Assembly (NCBI RefSeq): GCF_002205645.1
Contig: NZ_NIOF01000001.1
Location: 310,001-374,000 of the forward strand
DNA from: Roseateles aquatilis
GTDB lineage: Bacteria; Pseudomonadota; Gammaproteobacteria; Burkholderiales; Burkholderiaceae_C
Direction: 5' to 3'
Length of the DNA stretch: 64,000 nt
Part shown: positions 18,274 to 27,601 of the stretch, one piece after another
Layout: every line of letters begins with the position of its first letter
How positions within the stretch are numbered: the stretch's first letter is position 1
Made by a program: the position numbers and the translations under genes
The notes under the pieces: model-generated
What the model was told of the DNA's origin: nothing
What the model saw: only the letters and a program-made list of their open reading frames with translations
Databases searched by the model: none

Positions 18274-20231
18274 CATCGGCCGACGCACGACGCCGCGCGT
18301 CGCCGCTGGCCCTCCTGGTGCTGCTCGGATCGATCGGCGTGCTGGCGGCCATGGGCGCGGTGCTGGCCGGCGCGATGGGACTGCACCTGCCCTCCTCCGG
18401 TCTGCACCTGGTCCAGGCCGAGTGGCAGGAAGCCCCGGCACCGGCGTTCACCGCGCCCGCGCCCGCCATCGACAGCCGCGCCCTGCCCGCGACCTGGCAG
18501 CCCGTGTCGCTGCCGCTGGCCCTGCCGGCCGCGCTGCTGCAGCAGGCCAGGGCAGCCGAGACCGCCCCGCCGCAACCGACGGTGCTGGTCACGTGGTTGC
18601 GGGTCGCGGTGCCGCCCGGCGCGCCCGCCAGCGGCCCGCTCGCGCTGTACGGCGCGCGGGTGAAGACCGACGGCACCGTGGCCGTCTACATCGACGGTCG
18701 CCTGGTGCATCGCGCGCAGCAGGACGGCCCGCTGTGGAACAGCACGCGCACGCCGCTGTGGGTAGAGCTCGGGCCGGCGCAGGGCCGGCCACCGGCGCGC
18801 GAGATCCTGTTGCGCCTGGAGCATTCGAGCAAGAGTCGCGTCGCGCTGTCCTCGCTGTGGCTGGGCGACGCCGGGCTGCTGCAAGGGCGGCGCCAGGTGC
18901 GTCAATGGCTGCAGCAATCGCTGCCGGCGGCGCTGGGCGCGGCCTTCATGGTCATCGGCGTGTTCTCGCTGTTCGTGTGGCTGCGCCGCCGGCACGAGAT
19001 CGGTTATCTGCTCTTCTTCAATCTCGCGGCCACGTCGTGGCTGCGCGGGCTGCACTTCCACCTGAGCCTGCCCATCGCCAACGACGGCTTCGCGTGGCTG
19101 ACCGTCAACGCGCTGTTCTGGCTGGTGATGGTGGTGCACTTCTTCCTGCGCCAGTTGCACGGCCGGCCGCTGCGCTGGCTGACGCGCGTGGTCGTCGCGA
19201 CCACGGTGATCATCGGCGTGCTGACGCTGCCGCCGGTCGGCGTGCTGCTCAACACGCCGCGTGTCACGCCGCTGCTCTACGCGGTGGCCGCGCTGATGGG
19301 CGCGACCGTGGGCCTGGTCGGCGGCCTCTGCGCCTGGCGGGAGTCCCGCGAGGGCCGCTCCGTCGCCGTCGGCATCGGCCTGTGCACCTTGCTGGGCATG
19401 ACGGACTGGCTGCTGCAGAACAACTTCGTCAGCCCCGAAGGCTGGTACCTGGGCGTCTACGTCAACGCGGTCGCGCTGAGCGTCTTCGGCAGCCTGATCT
19501 ATCGGCGGTATGTCGACGCCATCGCGGCCGTGGAGCGCGTCAACGCCGGCCTGGAGGAACGTCTCGCGGCGCGCGAGGCCGAGCTGCAGGCCAGCCATCG
19601 CCGCCTGCGCGAAGTGGAGATGCGCCAGACCATCAGCGACGAACGCCAGCGCCTGATGCAGGACATGCACGACGGCCTGGGCTCGTCGCTGATCAGCGCG
19701 ATACGGTCGGTGGAGCGCGGCGGGCTGGGTGACGCGGCCGTGTCGCAGGTGCTCAAGGACTGCCTGGACGACCTGAAGCTCACCATCGATTCGATGGAGC
19801 CCATCGAGGCCGACCTGCTGCTGCTCCTGGCCACGCTGCGCTTCCGGCTGGAGCCGCGCCTGGAAGGCACGGGCGTCACGCTGCTGTGGGAGGTGCGCGA
19901 GCTGCCCGCGCTGCCCTGGCTGGACCCGTCCAGCGGCCTGCACATCCTGCGCATCGTGCAGGAGAGCATCGCCAACATCCTGCGGCACACGCGGGCCACG
20001 CAGATCCGCGTCAGCACCGCCGTCGTCGAGGACGGCGTCAGCGTGAGCATCGAGGACAACGGCCTGGGCTTCGATGCCGACGCGGCGCTGGCGCAGCCGT
20101 CGTCCGGCCGCGGGCTGCAGAACCAGCAGCGCCGCGCGCAGGCGGTGCGGGGCCGCGTGGACTGGCGGTCCGGCGCCACGGGGACGGTCTTCACGCTGTG
20201 GTTGCCGCGCGAGCACCCGCCGCATCCTTGA
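18270..20231 (+). CDS. Sensor histidine kinase, 7TMR-DISM type with HisKA_3 domain
   Basis: This 653-residue membrane kinase is probably the partner of the response regulator whose stop codon overlaps its start. An N-terminal membrane helix (~11-38) leads to a periplasmic region (~45-205) resembling a 7TMR-DISM extracellular beta-jellyroll. About seven transmembrane helices follow (~215-420), then a coiled coil (~425-455). The HisKA_3 dimerisation domain has the H-box ERQRLMQDMHDGLGSSL, with His467 as the phosphorylation site. The HATPase domain carries the N-box ESIANILRHTRAT and the G motifs DNGLGF and GRGLQNQQRRA. DISM kinases often sense carbohydrates or envelope ligands; the actual ligand is not visible here. 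Confidence 0.9.
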   Translation: MTSADARRRASPLALLVLLGSIGVLAAMGAVLAGAMGLHLPSSGLHLVQAEWQEAPAPAFTAPAPAIDSRALPATWQPVSLPLALPAALLQQARAAETAPPQPTVLVTWLRVAVPPGAPASGPLALYGARVKTDGTVAVYIDGRLVHRAQQDGPLWNSTRTPLWVELGPAQGRPPAREILLRLEHSSKSRVALSSLWLGDAGLLQGRRQVRQWLQQSLPAALGAAFMVIGVFSLFVWLRRRHEIGYLLFFNLAATSWLRGLHFHLSLPIANDGFAWLTVNALFWLVMVVHFFLRQLHGRPLRWLTRVVVATTVIIGVLTLPPVGVLLNTPRVTPLLYAVAALMGATVGLVGGLCAWRESREGRSVAVGIGLCTLLGMTDWLLQNNFVSPEGWYLGVYVNAVALSVFGSLIYRRYVDAIAAVERVNAGLEERLAAREAELQASHRRLREVEMRQTISDERQRLMQDMHDGLGSSLISAIRSVERGGLGDAAVSQVLKDCLDDLKLTIDSMEPIEADLLLLLATLRFRLEPRLEGTGVTLLWEVRELPALPWLDPSSGLHILRIVQESIANILRHTRATQIRVSTAVVEDGVSVSIEDNGLGFDADAALAQPSSGRGLQNQQRRAQAVRGRVDWRSGATGTVFTLWLPREHPPHP

Positions 20232-20251
20232 CGCGCCAGGCGCGCCGAAAG

Positions 20252-20283
20252 CAAAAACGGCACCACGCTTTCGCATGGTGCCG
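20252..20283 (-). terminator. Terminator of the tRNA-Val transcript
   Basis: Read on the minus strand, CGGCACCATGC pairs with GCGTGGTGCCG (one G-T pair) around a GAAA tetraloop and is followed by TTTTT. It lies ten bases past the 3' end of the last tRNA gene. Confidence 0.85.
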
Positions 20284-20292
20284 TCTGGCTTT

Positions 20293-20367
20293 TGGTGGGC
20301 GGTGCAGGGTTCGAACCTGCGACCCCTGCCGTGTGAAGGCAGTGCTCTACCGCTGAGCTAACCGCCC
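20293..20367 (-). tRNA. tRNA-Val (anticodon CAC), downstream copy
   Basis: The cloverleaf has acceptor arms GGGCGGT and ACCGCCC, D-arm GCTCAGCGGTAGAGC, anticodon stem CTGCC/GGCAG enclosing loop TTCACAC (anticodon CAC) and T-arm with GGTTCGAACC. The 3' CCA is encoded. The 75 bases are identical to the second copy 53 bases away. It reads GUG codons. Confidence 0.96.
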
Positions 20368-20420
20368 GGTATGGGGACCGGGTTTTCTTCCGACTTTTCC
20401 TGGGGCCTCGACAAGAGACT

Positions 20421-20495
20421 TGGTGGGCGGTGCAGGGTTCGAACCTGCGACCCCTGCCGTGTGAAGGCAGTGCTCTACCGCTGAGCTAACCGCCC
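20421..20495 (-). tRNA. tRNA-Val (anticodon CAC), promoter-proximal copy
   Basis: The sequence and fold are identical to the neighbouring copy, including anticodon CAC in loop TTCACAC and an encoded CCA. A promoter lies about 60 bases upstream and both copies share one terminator, so they probably form a single transcript. Confidence 0.96.
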
Positions 20496-20555
20496 GGTCT
20501 TGTCGTCCTGAACGCTGCTTTTCAGCGGCATCCGGACTACCCGGGAAAGTCGAAG

Positions 20556-20585
20556 ATTATGCCATGAGAATTTGACGCGATTCAA
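20556..20585 (-). promoter_or_regulatory. Sigma-70 type promoter of the tRNA-Val genes
   Basis: On the minus strand, TTGAAT (20585-20580) and CATAAT (20561-20556) are separated by 18 bases. They sit between the dnaQ stop and the first tRNA. The -10 is followed by CTTCG, as in several other promoters of this window. Confidence 0.6.
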
Positions 20586-20609
20586 GAACTGTTTATCGTC
20601 AGCTCGTCG

Positions 20610-21347
20610 TCACGCCGCGGCGGCCGTTTCCGCGGCCGCGGGAACCTGCCAGATGCGCTTGCCGCCGCTGGCCTTGTCCAGGTCGGCCAGCGCCTTGTCG
20701 TGCGCGGCCAGCTCTTGCGCGGTCGGCAGGATCACCGGCAGGTCGAACGCGCTGAAGTCGATGGCGGCGACTTCCGCGTCTCCGCCCTGCCCCGGCGACT
20801 GCGTCGCGCTGTCGTCGATGACCAGCGAATCCTGGCCGCGCGTCAGGCGGATGTAGACCTCCGCCAGCAACTCCGCGTCCTTGACCGCGCCGTGCAGTCC
20901 GCGGTTGCTGTTGTCGACTTCCAGGCGGCGGCACAACGCGTCCAGCGAGTTGGCCTTGCCCGGGAACATGTCCCGCGCCATCAGCAGCGTGTCGCGCACG
21001 CTGTCGACGCATTCATGCAGCGGCGCGCGGCGGCAGCGCTTGAGCTCGGCGTTGATGAAGCCGACGTCGAACGCCGCGTTGTGGATCACCAGTTCGGCGC
21101 CGCGCATGAACTCCAGCAGCTCGTCGACGACCTCGGCGAACTTGGGCTTGTCCGACAGGAACTCGCTGCTCAGGCCGTGGACGCGGAAGGCCTCTTCCGG
21201 CATGTCGCGCTCGGGGTTCAGATAGAAGTGCAGATGGCGGCCCGTCAACTGGCGGTTCACCATCTCCACGCAGCCGATGTCGACGACGCGGTCGCCGGAC
21301 TCCGGATTCAGGCCGGTGGTTTCGGTATCGAAGAAGATCTGTCTCAT
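20610..21347 (-). CDS. dnaQ: DNA polymerase III epsilon subunit (3'-5' proofreading exonuclease)
   Basis: This 245-residue DEDDh exonuclease removes misincorporated bases in the replicative polymerase core. The motifs are in order: ExoI DTETTGLNP at the N-terminus, ExoII HNAAFDVGFINAEL near residue 100 and ExoIII HGAVKDAELLAEVY near residue 155 with the His-x5-Asp pair. A C-terminal tail (~195-245) would bind the alpha subunit. The ATG at 21347 is placed directly before the RQIFFDTET strand, as in homologs; a longer frame has no similarity upstream. It lies 29 bases after lgt on the same strand and probably shares its transcript. Confidence 0.96.
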   Translation of the reverse strand: MRQIFFDTETTGLNPESGDRVVDIGCVEMVNRQLTGRHLHFYLNPERDMPEEAFRVHGLSSEFLSDKPKFAEVVDELLEFMRGAELVIHNAAFDVGFINAELKRCRRAPLHECVDSVRDTLLMARDMFPGKANSLDALCRRLEVDNSNRGLHGAVKDAELLAEVYIRLTRGQDSLVIDDSATQSPGQGGDAEVAAIDFSAFDLPVILPTAQELAAHDKALADLDKASGGKRIWQVPAAAETAAAA

Positions 21348-21376
21348 GGGTCGGGCTCGGATCGAAGGGCGCGGCG

Positions 21377-22192
21377 TCAGGCCGCGGCAAGGCGCGCGGC
21401 GCGGCGGTAGGCCCAGGCCATCATGAGCGCGCCGCCGACGATCATCGGCACGCTCAGCCACTGGCCCTGGCTCCAGCCCAGCGCGCGCAGGCCGAGGAAA
21501 TCATCGGGCTCGCGGAAGTACTCGGCAACGAAACGCGTCACGCCGTAGCCCAGCAGGAACAGCCCCGACACCGCCGCCATCGGCCGCGGCTTGCGCGCGA
21601 ACAGCCACAGCACGATGAACAGCAGCAGGCCCTCGCCGAGGAACTGATACAGCTGCGACGGATGGCGCGGGATGCCGCCGTCATGCGCCTGCGGGAAGAT
21701 CATGGCCCACGGCAGGCTCGGGTCCGCCGGGCGGCCCCACAGCTCGCCGTTGATGAAGTTGCCCAGCCGGCCGGTGGCCAGCCCGGTGGGCACGCAGGGC
21801 GCGACGATGTCGCCGACCTCCAGGAACTTGAAGCCGCGGCGCCACGCGAAGATCGCCATCGCGACGATCACGCCGAGCAGCCCGCCGTGGAAGGACATGC
21901 CGCCGTGCCAGACCTGCAGGATCTCCAGCGGGTTCTTGAGGAAGTCACCCGGCTTGTAGAAGAACACGTAGCCGAGCCGGCCGCCCAGCACCACGCCCAG
22001 CACGCCGTAGAACAGCAGGTCGTCGATGTCGCGGCGCACCCAGCCGCGCGCCGCGTTCCACGGGCGCGAGACCACGCGGTTGCCCAGCCACAGGAACAGG
22101 CCGAACGCCGCCAGGTACATGAGGCCGTACCAGTGGATCGGCCACTCCCAGATGTGGAAGGCCACCGGGTCGAACTTGGGATGCACCAACAT
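21377..22192 (-). CDS. lgt: Prolipoprotein diacylglyceryl transferase
   Basis: This 271-residue inner-membrane enzyme transfers diacylglycerol from phosphatidylglycerol to the lipobox Cys of prolipoproteins. Several hydrophobic helices are visible. The family signature [15 protein letters not shown] lies near residue 140, preceded by the [12 protein letters not shown] segment that carries the catalytic His. The [10 protein letters not shown] region is also conserved. The ATG at 22192 gives the usual [10 protein letters not shown]-terminus and length; the 26 codons upstream are non-homologous. It is co-oriented with dnaQ downstream and the TPR gene upstream. Lipoproteins that need it include MltD at 50.7 kb. 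Confidence 0.96.
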   Translation of the reverse strand: MLVHPKFDPVAFHIWEWPIHWYGLMYLAAFGLFLWLGNRVVSRPWNAARGWVRRDIDDLLFYGVLGVVLGGRLGYVFFYKPGDFLKNPLEILQVWHGGMSFHGGLLGVIVAMAIFAWRRGFKFLEVGDIVAPCVPTGLATGRLGNFINGELWGRPADPSLPWAMIFPQAHDGGIPRHPSQLYQFLGEGLLLFIVLWLFARKPRPMAAVSGLFLLGYGVTRFVAEYFREPDDFLGLRALGWSQGQWLSVPMIVGGALMMAWAYRRAARLAAA

Positions 22193-22294
22193 GAGAGAGA
22201 TCGTCCTGGCGGGAAATGGGAATCGCGCGGCGCGCTCGCCGATCGGGTCGATCGGCCGGCGGCGCCGCAAAGGCGCGAATCATAAATCGGGCGC

Positions 22295-23353
22295 TCAGCC
22301 CGACGCGCCGAGCGAGGCCAGCCGCTTGCGGCAGTCGTCGATGTCCGCGGCGCTGCCGCGCCGGTTGTCGATGCAACGTTGCAGCACCGTGCGCGCCTGC
22401 GCCACGTCGCCCTTGGCCTGCAGCGCGCTTCCCAGGCGGCGTTCCAGCCCGAGCTGCTCCACCCCGGTCAGGCCGCGGGCGCGCTCGAAGGCCGCGACCG
22501 CGCGGTCGTACTGCCCCAGCGCGTCGTAGGCGCGGCCCAGGCCGTAGGCGCCCATCGCCTGGGTCGGCTGGCTCTTGAGCAGTTCCTCGAACCAGGGCAC
22601 GGCGCGTTCACGTTGGTCGCTGTACATCAATTGCCGGCCGTAGTCGCTCCACAGCAGGCGCAACTCCAGCAGCAGTTCCGGACGCTGCGTGCGCACCGCG
22701 CGCAACTCCTTCTCCATGCCACCCCAGTCCTTCTTCGAGGCGGCGACGCGGGCGCGCATCAGGCGCAGCTGGTTCTGGTCCTGCACGCCCTGCTCCAGCG
22801 CGCGGGCCTTGGACTCGCCGCCACCGATGAAGCTGGGCAGCGCGAGGTAGTACTGCTGCAACGCGCTGCGCGGCTCGGGCGCCTCGGGCAGCAGCGTCAT
22901 CGCGCGCTGGGCCAGCTCGCTGACGCGGCCCAACGAGCCCAATGCCTTGAGCTTGCTGCCGCCGCGCGCCTGCATCACCAGGGCCAGCGCCAGCGCGTAA
23001 TGGCAGGCGCCCTCGTCGGGCGTGCGCTGCACGCATTGCTCCAAGCGCTGCATGTTCTGGCGCAGCGGCGCCGGGTCGGCCAGATCGAGCTGCGACAGCG
23101 CCAGCGCGGCGACCGCCTGCGCGTCCTCCGGACTGGCCTTGAGGCGCTGGCCCGCCAGTTGCTCCAGGTCGTCGGCGCGGCCGGCGTCGAGCAGCGATTG
23201 CAGTTCCGCGTCCTTGAACACGGCGGCCCGCGCCGGCGCGGCCAGTGTGGCGCCCACCAGCAGCGTGGCGCCGATCGCCATCACGGCCGCCCAGGCTCGT
23301 CGACGGGCCGGGCCCGATGCAGTCATCGTGTGTGTCACCGTACTTCCTTTCAT
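22295..23353 (-). CDS. Exported TPR-repeat protein
   Basis: This protein of about 352 residues has a signal peptide whose hydrophobic core is AAVMAIGATLLVGATLAAPARA. Helical tetratricopeptide-like repeats follow throughout the mature part. The clearest unit (MGAYGLGRAYDALGQYDRAVAAFERARGL is split by helix pairs) lies near residue 285. It probably acts as a periplasmic scaffold; no partner can be named. Start selection is uncertain. An AAAGGAAG Shine-Dalgarno-like sequence overlaps the first codons and fits a GTG at 23338 or an ATG at 23326 better than the ATG at 23353 used here. It lies 102 bases upstream of lgt. Confidence 0.78.
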   Translation of the reverse strand: MKGSTVTHTMTASGPARRRAWAAVMAIGATLLVGATLAAPARAAVFKDAELQSLLDAGRADDLEQLAGQRLKASPEDAQAVAALALSQLDLADPAPLRQNMQRLEQCVQRTPDEGACHYALALALVMQARGGSKLKALGSLGRVSELAQRAMTLLPEAPEPRSALQQYYLALPSFIGGGESKARALEQGVQDQNQLRLMRARVAASKKDWGGMEKELRAVRTQRPELLLELRLLWSDYGRQLMYSDQRERAVPWFEELLKSQPTQAMGAYGLGRAYDALGQYDRAVAAFERARGLTGVEQLGLERRLGSALQAKGDVAQARTVLQRCIDNRRGSAADIDDCRKRLASLGASG

Positions 23354-23479
23354 CGATGCGCTTGCCGCCGATCCTCGCAGAACTCGATGGCCCTTGCTGG
23401 CACGGCGTGCGCCCTTCATTGGCGATTCACTCGCGGTTCACCTGGCATTGACTGGATATTCATCACCGACGCTCGGCGA

Positions 23480-24373
23480 TCATCCCTTGACCTGCTCCCG
23501 CACATGCGCGACGAAGCGCCGCACCACCGGCGACGCGTCGGCGCGCCAGATCAGGCTGGTGTCGCACGAGGGCACCTGCGCCCGAGGCCAGGGCCGATAA
23601 CGCACCCCAGGGCGCTGCAACGCGCAGACCGACGCCGGCACCCACGCCACACCCATGCCGCCCGAGACCAGGTTGACGATGGTCTGCATCTGGATCGCCT
23701 CCTGCACGATGTGCGGCGTCGCGCCGTGCGCGCGGTAGAACCCGAGCAGCGCGTCGAACAGCGACGGCGCGATCTCGCGCGGGAAGACCACCAGCGGCTG
23801 TCGCAACACCTCCGCCAGCGACACGCGCGTGCCCTGCCCCAGCGCCCAGTCCTCGGCATGCGCCAGCACCAGCGGCTCGCGCGCCACGATCAGGCGCTCG
23901 AAGCCGGCGGGCTCCGCGCCCGGCGCATGGATGACGAACCCGGCATCGAGCACGCCGGTGTCGAAACCGTGCAGCTGCACGTCCAGCGTGGCCTCCTTCA
24001 ACGCGAGCTGCACCTCCGGCAACGCCTCGCGGAACAGCCGCAGCCAGCGCGGCATGTCGCCGTAACCGACCGTCGACACGAAACCCAGGCTCAGCCGGCC
24101 GGCCTCGCCGCTGGCGGCGGCGCGCACCCGCGCGGGCACCTGGTCGGCCTGCTCGACCAGCCGCGCGCCCGCCTCCACCAGCGCCTGCCCGGCCGCCGTC
24201 AGCGCCACCGCGCGCTTGCCGCGCTCCAGCAGCGTCACGCCGAGCTGCGCCTCCAGCTTCTGCACCGCCAGGCTCAGCGGCGGCTGCGTCATGTGCAGCC
24301 GCTCGGCGGCGCGGCCAAAGTGCAGTTCCTCGGCCAGGACGAGGAATTGACGCAGGGGTCGGAGCTCGATCAT
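23480..24373 (-). CDS. LysR-family transcriptional regulator
   Basis: This 297-residue regulator has an N-terminal winged helix-turn-helix (residues ~1-60; [20 protein letters not shown] and [17 protein letters not shown]). A linker helix and a periplasmic-binding-protein-like effector domain (~90-295) follow, starting at [14 protein letters not shown]. The ATG at 24373 gives the standard [10 protein letters not shown] start. It is divergent from ilvD across about 100 bases containing an AT-rich core. By analogy with other LysR arrangements it may regulate itself and ilvD. The effector is unknown; a branched-chain intermediate is possible but not shown. Confidence 0.92.
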   Translation of the reverse strand: MIELRPLRQFLVLAEELHFGRAAERLHMTQPPLSLAVQKLEAQLGVTLLERGKRAVALTAAGQALVEAGARLVEQADQVPARVRAAASGEAGRLSLGFVSTVGYGDMPRWLRLFREALPEVQLALKEATLDVQLHGFDTGVLDAGFVIHAPGAEPAGFERLIVAREPLVLAHAEDWALGQGTRVSLAEVLRQPLVVFPREIAPSLFDALLGFYRAHGATPHIVQEAIQMQTIVNLVSGGMGVAWVPASVCALQRPGVRYRPWPRAQVPSCDTSLIWRADASPVVRRFVAHVREQVKG

Positions 24374-24474
24374 CGATACATGCCACGAATCAAAACGACT
24401 CAAACTATATATTGGACCCGAGAATCCTCGAGACGCATACTGCGGCCTCCAAGCAGCCTGCCAGGACGCGAGCC
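24374..24474. promoter_or_regulatory. Divergent LysR/ilvD control region
   Basis: The 101-base gap between divergent starts contains AAACTATATATTGG (24402-24415). Its TATATT (24408-24413) could be the ilvD -10, and the complementary TATAGT could serve the LysR gene. A partly symmetrical GAGAATCCTCGAGA lies at 24420-24433. This is the expected place for a LysR operator, though no defined T-N11-A box was proven. Confidence 0.45.
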
Positions 24475-26172
24475 ATGACCGACCCCCGAGACACCGCCGC
24501 CAATCGTCGTTCCAAGAACATCACCGAAGGCGTCGCCCGCGCGCCCAACCGCTCCATGTATTACGGCATGGGCTATCAGGAGAGCGACTTCGGCAAGCCG
24601 ATGATCGGCGTGGCCAACGGCCATTCGACGATCACGCCCTGCAACTCCGGCCTGCAGAAGCTGGCCGACGCGGCGGTGATCGGCCTGAAGGCGGCCGGCG
24701 CCAACGCGCAGCTGTTCGGCACGCCGACGATCTCCGACGGCATGGCCATGGGCACCGAGGGCATGAAGTACTCGCTGGCCTCGCGCGAGGTGATCTCGGA
24801 CTGCGTCGAGACCTGCGTCGGCGGCCAGTGGCTGGACGGCGTGATGGTCATTGGCGGCTGCGACAAGAACATGCCCGGCGGCATGATGGGCATCCTGCGC
24901 GCCAACGTGCCGGCGATCTATATCTACGGCGGCACCATCAAGCCCGGCCACTACAAGGGCCAGGACCTGAACATCGTCAGCGTCTTCGAGGCCGTCGGCC
25001 AGTTCAGCGCCGGCAAGATGAGCGAAGAGGATTTCTGCCAGATCGAGAAACGCGCCATCCCCGGCAGCGGCTCCTGCGGCGGCATGTACACCGCCAACAC
25101 GATGAGCTCGGCCTTCGAGGCGCTGGGCATGTCGCTGCCCTACTCGTCCAGCATGTCCAACGTCGAGGACGAGGTGGTCGAGAACGTCAAGAAGGCGTCC
25201 GCGCTGCTGGTGCAGGCCGTCAAGGCCGACCTGAAGCCGCGCGACATCGTCACCCGCGAGTCCATCGAGAACGCCGTGGCGGTGATCATGGCCACCGGCG
25301 GCTCGACCAACGCCGTGCTGCACTTCCTGGCCATCGCCCATGCCGGCGAGGTGGACTGGACCATCGACGACTTCGAGCGCATGCGCAAGAAGATCCCGGT
25401 GCTGTGCGACCTCAAGCCCAGCGGCCGCTTCCTGGCGGTGGACCTGCACAAGGCCGGCGGCGTGCCTGCGGTCATGAAGGAGCTGCTCAAGGCCGGCCTG
25501 CTGCATGGCGACTGCATGACCATCACCGGCAAGACCGTCGCCCAGAATCTGGCCGAGGTGCCCGACCTGTCGCCCGGGCAGGAGGTCATCCGCCCGGCCA
25601 CCGCGCCGATCTACGAGCACGGCCACCTGGCCATCCTCAAGGGCAACCTGTCGCCCGAGGGCTGCGTGGCCAAGATCACCGGCCTGAAGAATCCGGTCAT
25701 GACCGGCCCGGCGCGGGTCTTCGACGACGAGCAGTCGGCGCTGGCCGCGATCATGGCTGGCCAGATCGTCGCCGGTGACGTGATGGTGCTGCGTTACCTG
25801 GGGCCCAAGGGCGGCCCGGGCATGCCGGAGATGCTGGCGCCGACCGGCGCGCTCATCGGCCAGGGCCTGGGCGAGAGCGTCGGCCTGATCACCGACGGCC
25901 GCTTCTCGGGCGGCACGTGGGGCATGGTCGTCGGCCACGTCGCGCCGGAAGCCTACGAAGGCGGCGCCATCGCACTGGTCCAGGAGGGCGACCGCATCAC
26001 CATCGACGCCCATCAGCTGAAGTTGCAACTGCTGGTCGACGACGCCGAACTGGCGCGCCGCAAGGCGGCCTGGCGGCAGCCCGCGCCGCGCTACACGCGG
26101 GGCGTGCTGGCGAAGTTCGCGAAGTCCGCCTCCAGCGCCAGCTCGGGCGCGGTGCTGGATAAGTTCGAGTGA
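24475..26172 (+). CDS. ilvD: Dihydroxy-acid dehydratase
   Basis: This 565-residue enzyme dehydrates 2,3-dihydroxy-isovalerate and 2,3-dihydroxy-3-methylvalerate to the 2-oxoacid precursors of valine and isoleucine. Conserved segments include [28 protein letters not shown] and [13 protein letters not shown]. These carry the cysteines for the Fe-S cluster, and the conserved C-terminal [11 protein letters not shown] supports the call. The length matches the shorter IlvD type of proteobacteria and actinobacteria. The ATG at 24475 has a weak AGGACG upstream; the frame extends a further 21 codons without homology. It is transcribed away from the LysR gene. Confidence 0.96.
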   Translation: MTDPRDTAANRRSKNITEGVARAPNRSMYYGMGYQESDFGKPMIGVANGHSTITPCNSGLQKLADAAVIGLKAAGANAQLFGTPTISDGMAMGTEGMKYSLASREVISDCVETCVGGQWLDGVMVIGGCDKNMPGGMMGILRANVPAIYIYGGTIKPGHYKGQDLNIVSVFEAVGQFSAGKMSEEDFCQIEKRAIPGSGSCGGMYTANTMSSAFEALGMSLPYSSSMSNVEDEVVENVKKASALLVQAVKADLKPRDIVTRESIENAVAVIMATGGSTNAVLHFLAIAHAGEVDWTIDDFERMRKKIPVLCDLKPSGRFLAVDLHKAGGVPAVMKELLKAGLLHGDCMTITGKTVAQNLAEVPDLSPGQEVIRPATAPIYEHGHLAILKGNLSPEGCVAKITGLKNPVMTGPARVFDDEQSALAAIMAGQIVAGDVMVLRYLGPKGGPGMPEMLAPTGALIGQGLGESVGLITDGRFSGGTWGMVVGHVAPEAYEGGAIALVQEGDRITIDAHQLKLQLLVDDAELARRKAAWRQPAPRYTRGVLAKFAKSASSASSGAVLDKFE

Positions 26173-26199
26173 ACGTCGGGACGGGCCACGGCGGCGGCC

Positions 26200-26448
26200 T
26201 CAGCGCCGCTTGCCCGGCTTGTCGCCCTGTCCGAGCGCGTTGAGCGATTTTTGGCGGCGCGCTTCCTTGCGCTCGTCCATGCGGTCCATCGCCCGGCGCT
26301 TGGTGTAGCCGGACTTGTCCGCGAACTCCCACCACACGACCGCCAGCGCCAGGGGCGACAGCACCCACCACCAGCTCAGGCCGGCGATCGGGCCGACTTC
26401 CGCCAGCTTGAGCAAGATCAACAAGACGCCGATCACCAGAAACCACAT
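26200..26448 (-). CDS. Small Trp-rich membrane protein, TIGR04438-like
   Basis: This 82-residue protein has two closely spaced hydrophobic segments: MWFLVIGVLLILLKLAEVGP and SWWWVLSPLALAVVWWEFAD. A strongly basic tail (KRRAMDRMDERKEARRQKS) follows. The tryptophan-rich second helix and the basic tail match a small inner-membrane family common in Burkholderiales (TIGR04438). No function is known. It is convergent with ilvD and divergent from the cytochrome c gene. Confidence 0.82.
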   Translation of the reverse strand: MWFLVIGVLLILLKLAEVGPIAGLSWWWVLSPLALAVVWWEFADKSGYTKRRAMDRMDERKEARRQKSLNALGQGDKPGKRR

Positions 26449-26492
26449 CGCTGTTCTCCTCGTGCCGCACGTCTTCGGGCAGCTCCCAACAC

Positions 26493-26498
26493 TACAAT
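26493..26498 (+). promoter_or_regulatory. Putative -10 element of the cytochrome c gene
   Basis: TACAAT followed by CGCGCG lies about 100 bases before the cytochrome start. It matches the TAnAATCnnCG pattern seen before several other genes here. No convincing -35 was found. Confidence 0.4.
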
Positions 26499-26598
26499 CG
26501 CGCGAGCCCGGACACTCCCAGCCGATCCATCGCCGCCTCGCGCGGCGTCATGGGTTCAGGGCGTTCCGAATCATCTCGGCAGGATCTGAAAGGATGCC

Positions 26599-26910
26599 AT
26601 GAAAAACGCCTTGCTCGCCTGTGCGGCCCTCGCCGCCGCCTTGTCCGCGCCCAGCGCCTTCGCCAACCAGGAGCTGGCGCAGAAGAAGAACTGCATGGCC
26701 TGCCACGCGGTCAGCAACAAGCTGGTCGGCCCCGCCTACAAGGATGTCGCGGCGAAGTACGCCAAGGACAAGGACGCGGTGAAGAAGCTGTCCGACAAGA
26801 TCATCAACGGCAGCTCCGGCGTCTGGGGTCCGGTGCCGATGCCGGCCAACACGCAGGTCAGCCCGGCGGAAGCCGAGCAGCTCGCGAAGTGGGTGCTGTC
26901 GGTAAAGTGA
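26599..26910 (+). CDS. Small periplasmic class I cytochrome c (c551/c552 type)
   Basis: This 103-residue protein has a signal peptide of about 22 residues (MKNALLACAALAAALSAPSA, then FA before the cleavage site). The mature part of ~81 residues matches c551-type cytochromes. It has one haem-binding CMACH motif near the N-terminus of the mature chain, NKLVGPAYKDVAAKY, and a Met ligand in VPMPANTQV. It should shuttle electrons in the periplasm between respiratory complexes. AAAGGA nine bases upstream supports the ATG. A hairpin terminator follows, so it is probably monocistronic. Confidence 0.93.
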   Translation: MKNALLACAALAAALSAPSAFANQELAQKKNCMACHAVSNKLVGPAYKDVAAKYAKDKDAVKKLSDKIINGSSGVWGPVPMPANTQVSPAEAEQLAKWVLSVK

Positions 26911-26962
26911 CCGACCGGGGTCTCGACGGCTGAATCGCCGCCCCTTCCCCACCCTTTCGATC

Positions 26963-26990
26963 GGGGCCCTTGCCGGGCCCTGTTTCGTTT
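26963..26990 (+). terminator. Rho-independent terminator after cytochrome c
   Basis: GGGCCC (26964-26969), a five-base loop and GGGCCC (26975-26980) are followed by TGTTTCGTTT. The stem is short but fully GC. Confidence 0.6.
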
Positions 26991-27073
26991 CCGGGCCTGG
27001 TTTCGTCGCATGGGCCCCGCGTCATTTCCGGGCCTGCCAACCCTCGACGGCCCATCACGCCATCACGTCGTCG

Positions 27074-27601
27074 TCACGCCATCACCTGCGCCAGCTCGTT
27101 GCGTTTGCGGTCGTCCAGGTGCCGGCACTCCCGCACCAGGTTGACGGCCTTGGCCGCGGCCGAGATGTCCATCACCCGCTGGTCGATCTTGTAGGTGCCG
27201 CGCGACTGCATCCAGATCAGCACGTCGATCAGATGCCAGACCGACGAGGAGTTGCCCTCGTGCATCGGCGACGGGAAGGTGGTCGGGTGCGTCAGCATCA
27301 GCTTGCGCATGTTCTGGCGCGACACCTTCACCACGTCCGCCACGTCGGTCAGGCCGACCATGTCCGGCCCCGCCTCGATCAGGCGCGCGCCGGGCAGGGC
27401 CTTGCGCACGTCCTTCAGCGCCTTCAGCAGCGCCGCGTCGGCGCGGTCGGCGCGGCGGGAGAACGTCAGCATCAGCCGCCCCCGCAGCCCCGCGGTGATG
27501 CACGCATCGGTGCAGCCGGCCGCACCCAGGCGGGGTATCAGCGACTCTTCCTCGCAGTCCTGGACGGACATCTGGTACTTGAGCGTGAAGACAAATTCCA
27601 C
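27074..27601 (-). CDS. Putative helix-turn-helix DNA-binding protein
   Basis: This 175-residue protein has no firm family. The N-terminal ~90 residues are a small alpha/beta region (VEFVFTLKYQ and GRLMLTFSRRADRADAALL). The C-terminal part contains GLTDVADVVKVSRQNMRKLM followed by a wing-like segment, which reads as a helix-turn-helix similar to MerR or excisionase types. A strong ribosome binding site, AGGAG six bases before the GTG at 27601, decides the start; upstream codons in this frame are Arg/Pro-rich noise. It lies downstream of acs on the same strand, but a terminator separates them. Its regulatory role is inferred. Confidence 0.7.
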   Translation of the reverse strand: MEFVFTLKYQMSVQDCEEESLIPRLGAAGCTDACITAGLRGRLMLTFSRRADRADAALLKALKDVRKALPGARLIEAGPDMVGLTDVADVVKVSRQNMRKLMLTHPTTFPSPMHEGNSSSVWHLIDVLIWMQSRGTYKIDQRVMDISAAAKAVNLVRECRHLDDRKRNELAQVMA

